From contig JAWLFE010000051.1 in assembly GCA_041685735.1 (NCBI GenBank), positions 1-20,430 on the forward strand: a stretch of 20,430 bases of DNA, given 5' to 3'. The notes beneath the pieces are model-generated. The model saw nothing but the letters and a program-made list of their open reading frames with translations. It was not told the DNA's origin and did no database searches. Position numbers and translations under genes: made by a program. Of this stretch, positions 13,748 to 20,430 are shown piece after piece. Position 1 is the first letter of the stretch. Each line of letters starts with the position of its first letter. This stretch comes from CSSed11-175R1 sp041685735 (GTDB lineage Bacteria > Actinomycetota > Nitriliruptoria > Nitriliruptorales > Nitriliruptoraceae).

Positions 13748-16566
13748 GGTGCGGCCTCCGGACGGTCGGTCCCGGTCGCGGCGCGGGAGGGTGGCTCGGT
13801 GCCGCCGCGGCCCACTGCGGGCGTGTCCTCGGCCAGCCCCTGACCGAGGTGCCGCACGATCGCGACCACCATCCCGATGACCACCAGGTACACGCCGACA
13901 TCGAAGACCAGGGATGGCGCGATCTGGAGCCCGCCGGGCAGCGTGACCTTGCCACCGGCCAGCAACGCGCCGGTCAGTCCCAACCCGGCGAGGCCGTAGC
14001 CGACACCGATGGCCAGACCCGAGCCGATCAGGGGGACGATGCGCAGGAACCGGCTGCGCCACACCCGCTCGTGACCCTGGCTCAGGTAGAGCAGGACCAC
14101 CGCGGAGCCAGCGGTGAGTCCGCCGATGAACCCGCCCCCGACCGCGTCGTGACCGCGGACGAGCAACCACAGGGACGCGATCACCATGATGGGTGCGAGC
14201 ACGGTGTTGGCGGTACGCAACACGACGCCGCCGAGAGCTCCGCGCGACGCTGGAGGGTCGTCAGCGCCGATGGGGCGATCGGGGGGGCGTGCGATGGCGC
14301 CTCGTTGCACCAACCGGACGATCGCGTAGATGCCGAGCCCCGCGACGCCGAGCACGGTGATCTCGCCCAGGGTGTCCAACGCGCGGAAGTCGACCAGGAT
14401 GGTGTTGACGACGTTGTCCCCGCCGGTCAGCGACGCACCCTCGTCGAGGTAGCGCTGGCCGACGGCCGAGATGTCCCGACGGCCGGTCAGGGCGTAGGTG
14501 GCCGCTCCGGCCAGCACGCCGACGATGACCGCGATGGCGCCGGCGCCGACCTTGCGGCGTGCCTCGCCGCGGATGAAGACCTCGGGCAGCCGCCGGAAGA
14601 CCACGACCACGAGCGCGACCGTCAGGGTCTCGACGAGCAGTTGCGTCAGCGCCAGGTCGGGAGCGCCGATCAGGACGAACCATCCGGCGACCAGGAACCC
14701 GGCGAGGCCGAGGTTGGCGACCGCCCCCAGGCGACTACGGGCCTGGGCCACGCCGAGGATGCTGAGGCCCAGCAGGATGACGATCGCCCAGTCGGCGCGC
14801 AGGGACGGTGCCGGGGGGCCGACGATGTCGACCGTCCACACCGCGGCGGCACCGACGCTCAGCACCACGGCCAGGACGGGCAGCAGGTAGGCCGCCGGAC
14901 GGTTGGAGGTCGCCAGCCGCCCGACGAGGCCGCCGAACGACAGGATCGCGTCGTAGGTCCGGTCGAACGCCGACGCGCCGGTCGGCGTGGTCACCCGGTC
15001 CTGTGCCACCTCGACGCGGTTGCGGGCCACCACGAGCAGGACCCCGACACCGACCACGACGGCCGACATCGCCAGTGGCACGGTGAGCCCGTGCCACAGC
15101 GCCAGGTGCAGGTCCGGACCGGCCCCGGTGGCGGCGACGGCGACCCCGTTGACCAACGGATCGAGCAGCGGGACCACGACCCCCAGGGCGACCCCGGCGA
15201 GCGCCAACAGCAGCGCCGGGAGCTCGAACAGGGCCGGCGCGTGGTGGGCGGGGGTGCGTTCGGGTCCCTCGAAGGTCCGCAGGTAGTACCGGGTGCTGTA
15301 GGCGAACGTGCCGATGCTGGCCACGACGGCCAGGACCGCGCCGACCGGACCCAACCAGGCGACGGTCGTGGTGCCCTCGACCACTCCGGCGAACGCCTCC
15401 TCCTTGGACACGAACCCGACCAGTGGGGGCAGCCCCGCCATCGAGATCGCGGCCAGGCCCCCCGCCGTGGCGGTCAGCGGCAGGGTGCGGCGCAGGCCGC
15501 CGAGCTCGCGGATGTCGCGGGTGCCGGTCTCGTGGTCGACGACGCCGACGGTCATGAACAGCGCCGCCTTGTACAGCGCATGGGCCAGCACGTGCAGACC
15601 CGCGGCGGCCAGCGCCAGGGGGGTGCCGATGCCGATCAGCCCGGTCAGGAACCCGAGCTGGCTGACCGTCGAGTAGGCCAGCAGCCGCTTGAGATCGGTG
15701 GCCTTCATCGCGACGACCGCGGCGAAGACCGCCGTACCGAACCCCACCAGGACCAGGCTGACCTGCCAGAGCGCCACGCCGGCGAACACCCCGGTGAACC
15801 GGAACAGCAGGTAGATGCCCGCCTTGACCATCGTCGCGGCATGCAGGTAGGTGCTGACCGGGGTCGGTGCGACCATGGCGCCCGGCAGCCAGAAGTGGAA
15901 CGGGAACTGGGCGGACTTGGTGAACGCGGCGACCAGCAGCAGCACGATCGCGCCCGGCAGGACCGGCGACGCCAGGATCGCGGATGGATCGGCCACCATC
16001 GCTGCGATCGAGGCCGTCCCCGCGGCGACCTGCAGCAGCAGGACCCCGGCCAACAGCGACAACCCGCCGAGGGCCGTCACCAGGAACGCGCGGGTCGCAC
16101 CCTGCTTGCCCTCGCCGAGGCCCCCGATCAGGAAGAAGCTGGAGATGCTGGTCAGCTCCCAGAACACGAACAGCAGCACGATGTCATCGGCCAGGACCAA
16201 CCCCAGCATCGCCCCCGCGAAGGTGGTCAGGAGCGCGAGGTAGCGCGCGGCCTTGTCCGACCCGGCCGGGAAGTAGCGCGCCGCATAGGCAAGGACGAGC
16301 GCACCGATCCCCAGCACGATCAGGGCGAACAGCAGCCCGATCGCGTCCATCCGCAGCGACAGGCTCAGCCCCGCTGCCGGCAGCCAGGCGACCTCCGAGG
16401 TCACCGCGGTGCCGGCGAGGACCTCGGGGGCCCGCAGACCCAGCGCGACCGTCCATCCGGCGAGCACCACAGCGCCGAGGTAGCCCGTGTTGCGCCCCAG
16501 CAGACGCACGAGGACCGGCGTCACAGCGGCCAACGCGAAGAGCGTCGCAACGGCGATGACGAGCAT
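13744..16566 (-). CDS. mrpA: Fused Mrp antiporter subunits A and B
   Basis: A 940-aa protein combining three parts. Residues 1-510 are the NuoL-like part with all key residues: E137 (FVFWELTSISS), K217 (FTKSAQFPFHFWLPGAM), K248 (TMVKAGIYLLFR), H325/H329/K333 (LHVLAHALYKAALFM) and K388 (VGFVSKEEAF). Residues about 600-755 hold the DUF4040 domain (GAPDLALTQLLVETLTVALV) and the MrpA C-terminal domain (DNVVNTILVDFRALDTLGE). Residues about 778-910 are an MnhB/MrpB domain with RGHDAVGGGFIGGLTAGSAV. This MrpA-MrpB fusion explains the lack of a separate mrpB and is common in actinobacteria and proteobacteria. Start ATG at 16566 is where the hydrophobic N-terminus begins; only GGGG precedes it, a weak ribosome-binding site. 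It heads the operon mrpA-C-D-E-F-G. Confidence 0.94.
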   Translation of the reverse strand: MLVIAVATLFALAAVTPVLVRLLGRNTGYLGAVVLAGWTVALGLRAPEVLAGTAVTSEVAWLPAAGLSLSLRMDAIGLLFALIVLGIGALVLAYAARYFPAGSDKAARYLALLTTFAGAMLGLVLADDIVLLFVFWELTSISSFFLIGGLGEGKQGATRAFLVTALGGLSLLAGVLLLQVAAGTASIAAMVADPSAILASPVLPGAIVLLLVAAFTKSAQFPFHFWLPGAMVAPTPVSTYLHAATMVKAGIYLLFRFTGVFAGVALWQVSLVLVGFGTAVFAAVVAMKATDLKRLLAYSTVSQLGFLTGLIGIGTPLALAAAGLHVLAHALYKAALFMTVGVVDHETGTRDIRELGGLRRTLPLTATAGGLAAISMAGLPPLVGFVSKEEAFAGVVEGTTTVAWLGPVGAVLAVVASIGTFAYSTRYYLRTFEGPERTPAHHAPALFELPALLLALAGVALGVVVPLLDPLVNGVAVAATGAGPDLHLALWHGLTVPLAMSAVVVGVGVLLVVARNRVEVAQDRVTTPTGASAFDRTYDAILSFGGLVGRLATSNRPAAYLLPVLAVVLSVGAAAVWTVDIVGPPAPSLRADWAIVILLGLSILGVAQARSRLGAVANLGLAGFLVAGWFVLIGAPDLALTQLLVETLTVALVVVVFRRLPEVFIRGEARRKVGAGAIAVIVGVLAGAATYALTGRRDISAVGQRYLDEGASLTGGDNVVNTILVDFRALDTLGEITVLGVAGLGIYAIVRLVQRGAIARPPDRPIGADDPPASRGALGGVVLRTANTVLAPIMVIASLWLLVRGHDAVGGGFIGGLTAGSAVVLLYLSQGHERVWRSRFLRIVPLIGSGLAIGVGYGLAGLGLTGALLAGGKVTLPGGLQIAPSLVFDVGVYLVVIGMVVAIVRHLGQGLAEDTPAVGRGGTEPPSRAATGTDRPEAAP

Positions 16567-16577
16567 GGGGCCCCAGG

Positions 16578-16640
16578 ATCTCGGACTGCATCTCGGACGG
16601 GGATCTCGGACGGACACGTCCGCTTCGGTTCCGCTTCGGT
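16578..16640. repeat. Direct repeats in the mrpA/dehydrogenase divergent promoter region
   Basis: Three exact copies of ATCTCGGAC occur at 16578, 16590 and 16603 (spacing 12 and 13 bases), followed by a perfect tandem pair of TCCGCTTCGGT at 16619-16629 and 16630-16640. They fill most of the 134-base gap between the divergent starts at 16566 and 16701. Repeats spaced about one helical turn or slightly more apart in a divergent promoter region suggest a binding site for a regulator; the protein is unknown. Confidence 0.5.
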
Positions 16641-16658
16641 GCGGACCACGGGACAACC

Positions 16659-16664
16659 TAGTGT
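16659..16664 (+). promoter_or_regulatory. Candidate -10 element for the tartrate/malate dehydrogenase gene
   Basis: TAGTGT (TANNNT pattern) lies 36 bases upstream of the ATG at 16701. The region one -35 spacing upstream (TTCGGT at 16635-16640, spacer 18) falls inside the second TCCGCTTCGGT repeat, so a factor bound there would compete with polymerase. The match to -35 consensus is weak. Confidence 0.35.
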
Positions 16665-16700
16665 GGGTGGTCCCGATGGCACCCCGACCGAGGAGCCCCG

Positions 16701-17798
16701 ATGACCACCTTCCGGATCGCGGTCCTGCCCGGCGACGGGATCGGGACGGAGGTGATGGACGCGGGTCAGCGCGTCCTCGAGCATGCGGCGTCGCGCGGCG
16801 GGCTCGCGTTCGAGTGGACGACCTTCGACTGGAGCTGCGAGCGCTACACGACCCACGGCGCGATGATGCCCGACGACGGTCTCGATCAACTCGCCGGCTT
16901 CGACAGCATCTTCCTCGGCGCGGTCGGGTATCCCGGGGTCCCCGACCACGTGTCGCTGTGGGGCCTGCTGATCCCGATCCGGCGCACCTTCAAGCAGTAC
17001 GTCAACCTGCGGCCCGTCCGACTGCTGCGAGGTATCGACAGTCCGATCCGGGCGCTCGCCGAGGACCCGGACGACCTCCTGGACTTCGTGTGCGTGCGTG
17101 AGAACAACGAGGGGGAGTACTCGGAGGTCGGCGGGCGGCTGTACCGCGGGACCCCCGACGAGCTGGCCGTGCAGGAGTCGGTCTTCACCCGGCGCGGCGT
17201 CGAACGGGTCATGCGCTACGCCTTCGGGTTGGCCGATGGCCGGGATGGACAGCTGGCATCCGCGACGAAGTCGAATGGCATCATCCACACGATGCCGTTC
17301 TGGGACGAGATCTTCGCTGAGCTGGCGGGTTCCTACCCGCGCGTGACGACCGCGCAGTACCACATCGATGCGCTGGCGGCCTTGTTCGTGCAGGACCCGC
17401 GCCGCTTCGATGTCGTGGTGGCTTCGAACCTGTTCGGCGACATCCTCACCGACCTCGGCGCGGCGGTCGTGGGCAGCATCGGCATCGCGCCGTCGGCGAA
17501 CCTCAACCCGGAGCGCGAGCACCCGTCGATGTTCGAGCCCGTGCACGGGTCCGCGCCGGACATCGCGGGGCAGGGCATCGCCAACCCGATCGGGCAGGTC
17601 TGGTCGGGGTCGATGATGCTCGATCACCTCGGCCACCCCCAGCTCGGCGAGGCGGTCCTCGAGGCGGTCCAGATCGTGCTCGACGCCGGGCTGCGGACCC
17701 GCGATCTGGGCGGTACAGCGACGACCGATGAGGTCACCGACGCCATCTGCGACGCTCTGGACGACGTCGAGATCCACCCGGACGGCACACGCGGCTGA
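16701..17798 (+). CDS. Tartrate dehydrogenase/decarboxylase or D-malate dehydrogenase
   Basis: A 365-aa member of the isocitrate/isopropylmalate dehydrogenase family. Visible motifs: the N-terminal PGDGIGTEV (residues 10-18); GAVGYPGVPDHVSLWGLLIP (73-92) and RRTFKQYVNLRPVRLL (94-109), both characteristic of the tartrate/D-malate dehydrogenase subgroup; the catalytic Tyr140 in ENNEGEYSEVGG; Lys190 in ATKSNG; metal ligands Asp223 (YHIDALAA), Asp247 and Asp251 (SNLFGDILTDLG); and the NAD-site HGSAPDIAGQGIANP at 282-296. It oxidises and decarboxylates D-malate to pyruvate, or acts on tartrate, with NAD and a divalent metal in the cytosol. Substrate preference within the subgroup cannot be told from sequence. 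The ATG at 16701 has GAGGAG 6 bases upstream. It is transcribed divergently from mrpA, without an evident functional link. Confidence 0.9.
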   Translation: MTTFRIAVLPGDGIGTEVMDAGQRVLEHAASRGGLAFEWTTFDWSCERYTTHGAMMPDDGLDQLAGFDSIFLGAVGYPGVPDHVSLWGLLIPIRRTFKQYVNLRPVRLLRGIDSPIRALAEDPDDLLDFVCVRENNEGEYSEVGGRLYRGTPDELAVQESVFTRRGVERVMRYAFGLADGRDGQLASATKSNGIIHTMPFWDEIFAELAGSYPRVTTAQYHIDALAALFVQDPRRFDVVVASNLFGDILTDLGAAVVGSIGIAPSANLNPEREHPSMFEPVHGSAPDIAGQGIANPIGQVWSGSMMLDHLGHPQLGEAVLEAVQIVLDAGLRTRDLGGTATTDEVTDAICDALDDVEIHPDGTRG

Positions 17799-17874
17799 GA
17801 CGACGCTGGACCCTCGTGGTCGGCCCGGGTACCGCTGGTCCGTCGAGCGTTCACGGTCCCGTCACCTCACCGCA

Positions 17875-17899
17875 CGGTCGTCGCTGCCGGCGGCGACCG
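17875..17899 (+). terminator. Hairpin downstream of the dehydrogenase gene
   Basis: CGGTCGTCGC (17875-17884) pairs with GCGGCGACCG (17890-17899) through a 5-base loop; nine Watson-Crick pairs and one U.G wobble would form in the plus-strand RNA. It lies 77 bases after the dehydrogenase stop and has no U-tract. It is the strongest stem seen in the 266-base gap 17799-18064, which otherwise shows no gene and no clear promoter for the next gene. Confidence 0.35.
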
Positions 17900-18064
17900 G
17901 ATCACGCCGCCGCTCCCCGCCACCACCCTGGTGCTGATCCTGACGGACAGCGATCGCAACCGGCTGGCGGCACAGCGCGCCACCTGACCGTTCGTCGGTC
18001 ACGGCACCGCAGGAGCTCGGCACCCTGGTGGCCCGCCGATCCACCTCCCACGAACGGACCCTGC

Positions 18065-18613
18065 ATGCCTGCTGTCATCGACCGCGGCGCCGGTGCGCTG
18101 CCAACCGACGATGTCGTCGAGCTGATCCTCGCTGACCACCGTGAGTTCGAGGAGCTGATCCGCGACCTGCGCAACCGCGAAGAGGACCGTGCCGCCACGC
18201 TGATCGACCTCGCGGACCTGCTCGTCGCCCACGCCGAAGCGGAGGAGGCCGTGGTCTATCCGGCACTCCAGCGCAAGGCCCCGGAGGAAGCGGACGACAT
18301 CGCCCACGGCGCCGAGGAGCACGCGGATGGCCATGTCGCCCTACTCGAGCTGCTGCGCGCCGTCGACAGCGACACCGACACCTTCGAGGCGGCGCTGGAG
18401 GAACTCTCCGAGACGCTCATGCACCACCTCGACGAGGAGGAGCGCGACGTGCTGAACGCCGCCCGCGAGAACGCGCCCGACGAGGTCCGGTTCGACCTCG
18501 GTCGCGCGTTCCGCGATCGTCGGGCGGCCCTGCTCGTCAGCAACCCGGGTACCCGACAGAACGTCCAGCGACTGGTCGAGGAAGCGCGTCGCCAGGGGCT
18601 GCTGCACGACTGA
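18065..18613 (+). CDS. Hemerythrin-like HHE-domain protein
   Basis: A 182-aa soluble, mostly helical protein. The HHE cation-binding pattern is visible: His25 in LADHREFEEL, His56 with Glu60 (HAEAEEAVVYPAL), the His81/His86/His90 cluster (HGAEEHADGH), and His121 with Glu125 (MHHLDEEERDVL). These would supply the ligands of a carboxylate-bridged di-iron site that binds O2, NO or peroxide, or acts as iron store or sensor; the exact role varies within the family. The C-terminal 45 residues are a basic helical extension. The ATG at 18065 is chosen because residues upstream of it in the frame are low-complexity Pro/Arg and look non-coding; its ribosome-binding site is poor. It stands alone between two gaps. 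Confidence 0.88.
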   Translation: MPAVIDRGAGALPTDDVVELILADHREFEELIRDLRNREEDRAATLIDLADLLVAHAEAEEAVVYPALQRKAPEEADDIAHGAEEHADGHVALLELLRAVDSDTDTFEAALEELSETLMHHLDEEERDVLNAARENAPDEVRFDLGRAFRDRRAALLVSNPGTRQNVQRLVEEARRQGLLHD

Positions 18614-18670
18614 CGCGACGGGATCCGCCTGTCCGCGTGCCTCGGCCGATGGTCGACTCCGACCGAGCAG

Positions 18671-18706
18671 CGGCCAACCGCGACCGATCGGCCAACCGCG
18701 ACCGAT
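18671..18706. repeat. Perfect 18-base tandem duplication upstream of the SDR gene
   Basis: CGGCCAACCGCGACCGAT occurs at 18671-18688 and again immediately at 18689-18706, followed by the first five bases of a third copy. Each copy carries GACCGAT ending next to CGG, so the junction makes the short palindrome CCGATCGG. It lies in the 166-base gap between the HHE protein and the SDR, 74 bases upstream of the SDR start. It could be an operator pair or a slippage product. Confidence 0.6.
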
Positions 18707-18779
18707 CGGCCGACGCGCTGCGGAGCTGCCTGTGACTACCGTGACCCGTGGGTCGCGAGCCGCTGACGAGGAGCACGCC

Positions 18780-19505
18780 ATGGACGAGCAGGTGCGTGGC
18801 CGACGGATCCTGGTGACCGGAGCGTCGTCGGGTATCGGCGCGGCCACCGCTCGAGCCATCGCAGCCGGGGGCGGCCACGTCGCGGTCCTGGCACGCCGCA
18901 CGGAGCGGCTGGAGGCGCTGGCCGCCGAGCTCGACGGTGTCCCGGTCACCGCTGATGTGGCCGATCCCGCGGCGACCCGCCTGGCGGTCGACCGGGCCGC
19001 TGACCGGCTCGGTGGTCTGGACGGCCTGGTGAACGCCGCCGGGGTCCTGCGGGGCGGACCGCTGGCCTCCACCGATCCGGCCGACTGGCGCGTGTTGTTC
19101 GACGTCAACGTGCTGGGCGTGTTGCACGCGACGCAGGCGGCCATCCCCTACCTCACCGCTGCTGACCACAGCGACGTCGTCAACGTGTCATCGATGTCCG
19201 GTCGACGCCTCGGGTCGACCGAGATGGCCGCCTACGCCGCGTCCAAGGCGGCCGTCCACATGCTCTCCGAGGGGATGCGGCGTGAACTCCAACCCGACGG
19301 TGTGCGGGTCAGCGTCCTGGCTCCCGGGTTCGTGTCGAGCGAACTGTTCGGTGACCGGGAGACCGACCTGGCGAAGCGACTGGGGGAGCGGGCCGACGAG
19401 GTCGGGCTGTCCACCGACGATGTCGCCACCGCCATCGTCCAGGTCCTCGCGGCCCCACCCCACGTCGTCCACGCCGAGGTCGCACTCCTCAACGCCGCCC
19501 AGTAG
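18780..19505 (+). CDS. Short-chain dehydrogenase/reductase (classical SDR)
   Basis: A 241-aa Rossmann-fold oxidoreductase. The cofactor motif TGASSGIG is at residues 13-20, NAAG at 85-88, the structural Asn110, and the catalytic Ser138 (VVNVSSMSG), Tyr152 and Lys156 (YAASK), followed by the APGFVSSELF segment. Arg39-Arg40 after the second strand (VLARR) suggest NADP(H). Closest overall to the YdfG/serine-3-dehydrogenase-like group of NADP-dependent oxidoreductases; the substrate is unknown. The ATG at 18780 has GAGGAG 6 bases upstream and gives a standard N-terminus; the longer frame from 18732 adds 16 residues without homology. A TACCGT sequence at about 18736 may be part of its promoter. 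Confidence 0.9.
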   Translation: MDEQVRGRRILVTGASSGIGAATARAIAAGGGHVAVLARRTERLEALAAELDGVPVTADVADPAATRLAVDRAADRLGGLDGLVNAAGVLRGGPLASTDPADWRVLFDVNVLGVLHATQAAIPYLTAADHSDVVNVSSMSGRRLGSTEMAAYAASKAAVHMLSEGMRRELQPDGVRVSVLAPGFVSSELFGDRETDLAKRLGERADEVGLSTDDVATAIVQVLAAPPHVVHAEVALLNAAQ

Positions 19506-19557
19506 TCCCGGCGGTCGGGCACACCGGCTCCACGGCGGCGCCACCGGCCCTGACCAC

Positions 19558-19729
19558 CAGAACCTGGGCGTGGGCCCAGCTTCTGGGGGCGGGCCGGGTC
19601 GGGTTCGGGGTCTGCCGGTCAGAACCTGGGCGTGGGCCCAGTTTCTGGGGGCGGGCCGGTGTCGGGTTCGGGGTCTGCCGGTCAGAACCTGGGCGTGGGC
19701 CCAGTTTCTGGGGGTGGGCCGGTGTCGGG
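19558..19729. repeat. Tandem 62-63-base repeats, each a hairpin plus G-rich tract
   Basis: Two full units and most of a third begin at 19558, 19620 and 19683. Each starts with an imperfect palindrome: arms AGAACCTGGGC and GCCCAGTTTCT (GCCCAGCTTCT in unit 1), one mismatch in 11, with a GTGG loop (19559-19584, 19621-19646, 19684-19709). Each palindrome is followed by runs of G; unit 1 has five runs of three or more G within 19585-19610, a G-quadruplex-type pattern. The array fills the gap between the convergent SDR and acetyl-CoA synthetase genes, so it could serve as a bidirectional terminator or be a REP-like element. Confidence 0.85.
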
Positions 19730-19752
19730 GGCGTCGTCGGGTCCGCCGGGAG

Positions 19753-20430
19753 CTACGCGTCGCCGCCGGCCCCGCTGAGGTAGCGGTCCTTGATCGAGTC
19801 GACCACGGATGCATCCGCCAGCGTGGTGGTATCACCCAGCTGGTTGTCCTCCGCGATGTCCTTGAGCAGCCGGCGCATGATCTTGCCCGACCGCGTCTTC
19901 GGCAGGTCGCTCGTGAACAGCAGCGATGCCGGCTTGGCGATCGGGGAGATCATGGTGGAGACGTGGTTGCGGAGCTCCGTGGCCAGCGCCTCGTCGCCCT
20001 CGATGCCACCTCGAGGTGTCACGAAGGCGGCGATCGCCTGGCCGGTCTGCGCATCGGCGCGACCGATCACGGCGGCCTCGGCGACCGACGGATGGCTCAC
20101 CAGGGCGGACTCGACCTCCGTGGTGGAGATGCGGTGCCCGGAGACGTTCATGACGTCGTCGACGCGGCCGAGCAGCCAGAAGTAGCCGTCCTCGTCGCGC
20201 TTGGCGCCGTCACCGGCGAAGTAGCGTCCGGGGAAGCGCGACCAGTAGGTGTCGCGGAAGCGTTGGTCGTCGCCCCAGATCCCGCGCAGCATCCCCGGCC
20301 ACGGCTGGTCGAGCACCAGGTAGCCGCCGCCCGGGATCCCGACCGGCTCGCCCTGATCGTCGACGATCTCCGCGGAGATACCCGGCAGCGGGAACGTCGC
20401 CGAACCCGGCTTGGTCGTCGTGGCTCCCGG
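19753..20430 (-). CDS. acsA: Acetyl-CoA synthetase, C-terminal part
   Basis: The window ends inside the gene; 225 C-terminal residues are visible of an enzyme usually near 650 aa. It begins at the PGSATFPLPGI segment and contains the A8-type hinge GRVDDVMNVSGHRISTTEVE and the A10 motif PKTRSGKIMRRLL, whose lysine (codon 19882-19884) is the catalytic, often acetylated residue of Acs. The reaction is acetate + ATP + CoA to acetyl-CoA + AMP + PPi in the cytosol. The spacing of FAGDGAKRDEDGYFWLLG and the conserved C-terminus favour AcsA over propionyl-CoA synthetase, though that cannot be excluded from this portion. The stop is TAG, 24 bases from the tandem repeat array. Confidence 0.93.
   Translation of the reverse strand, partial: PGATTTKPGSATFPLPGISAEIVDDQGEPVGIPGGGYLVLDQPWPGMLRGIWGDDQRFRDTYWSRFPGRYFAGDGAKRDEDGYFWLLGRVDDVMNVSGHRISTTEVESALVSHPSVAEAAVIGRADAQTGQAIAAFVTPRGGIEGDEALATELRNHVSTMISPIAKPASLLFTSDLPKTRSGKIMRRLLKDIAEDNQLGDTTTLADASVVDSIKDRYLSGAGGDA

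Noticed and set aside
13849..16704. 951-aa open frame on the plus strand opposite mrpA
   Set aside because: It is an antisense shadow of a strongly biased GC-rich gene; the translation is Gln/Arg/Asp/His-rich low complexity with no domain, while the minus strand encodes a complete MrpA-MrpB.
19188..19752. Minus-strand open frame with repeated RNWAHAQVLTGRPRTR-like units, reminiscent of a repeat protein
   Set aside because: The amino-acid repeats simply translate the non-coding tandem hairpin array, and the frame continues antisense into the SDR gene.

Overview
The window is very GC-rich, with strong GC-third-position codon bias and many long antisense shadow frames. Its gene content is typical of a high-GC actinobacterium: an AccA3-type biotin carboxylase/carrier chain, a fused MrpA-MrpB and a tartrate/D-malate dehydrogenase. 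Two complete monovalent-cation/proton antiporter (Mrp) loci in a row would suit a salt- or alkali-exposed lineage such as the Nitriliruptoria. That placement is a guess from gene content; no taxonomic marker is present.

Layout. (1) 2-1630 (+): 3'-part of an acyl-CoA carboxylase biotin-carboxylase/biotin-carrier subunit. (2) 1655-2185 (-): a YdcF/DUF218 membrane protein. It is separated by a 319-base spacer with palindromes from 2505-2978 (+), a coiled-coil protein with a C-terminal tail anchor. (3) 3031-10779 (-): a ten-gene Mrp-like locus, in transcription order NuoL/MrpA-like antiporter subunit, 78-aa membrane protein, MrpD-like subunit lacking the TM7 lysine, MrpE, MrpF, MrpG, DUF4040/MrpA-C-like protein, MrpB, MrpC, MrpD. 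(4) A 122-base spacer. (5) 10902-16566 (-): a standard six-gene mrpA(B)CDEFG operon with MrpA fused to MrpB and a short MrpE. (6) 16701-17798 (+): tartrate/D-malate dehydrogenase, divergent from mrpA across a repeat-bearing promoter region. (7) 18065-18613 (+): a hemerythrin-like HHE protein. (8) 18780-19505 (+): a short-chain dehydrogenase. (9) 19558-19729: nearly three tandem 62-63-base units, each with a hairpin and a G-rich tract, between convergent genes. (10) 19753-20430 (-): C-terminal part of acetyl-CoA synthetase.

How it works together. The two Mrp loci fill about two thirds of the window and run in the same direction. Nearly every junction is a 4-base ATGA or GTGA overlap, so each locus looks like a translationally coupled membrane complex that exchanges cations for protons. 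The downstream locus is the more unusual. It carries three different antiporter-type large subunits, has no full-length MrpA, and from MrpE onward matches the gene order of the antiporter module (MbhA-H) of archaeal membrane-bound hydrogenases. No hydrogenase or other redox subunit is present in the window. The flanking metabolic genes (carboxylase, acetyl-CoA synthetase, malate/tartrate dehydrogenase, SDR) share carbon metabolism with one another but have no visible operon link to the antiporters.
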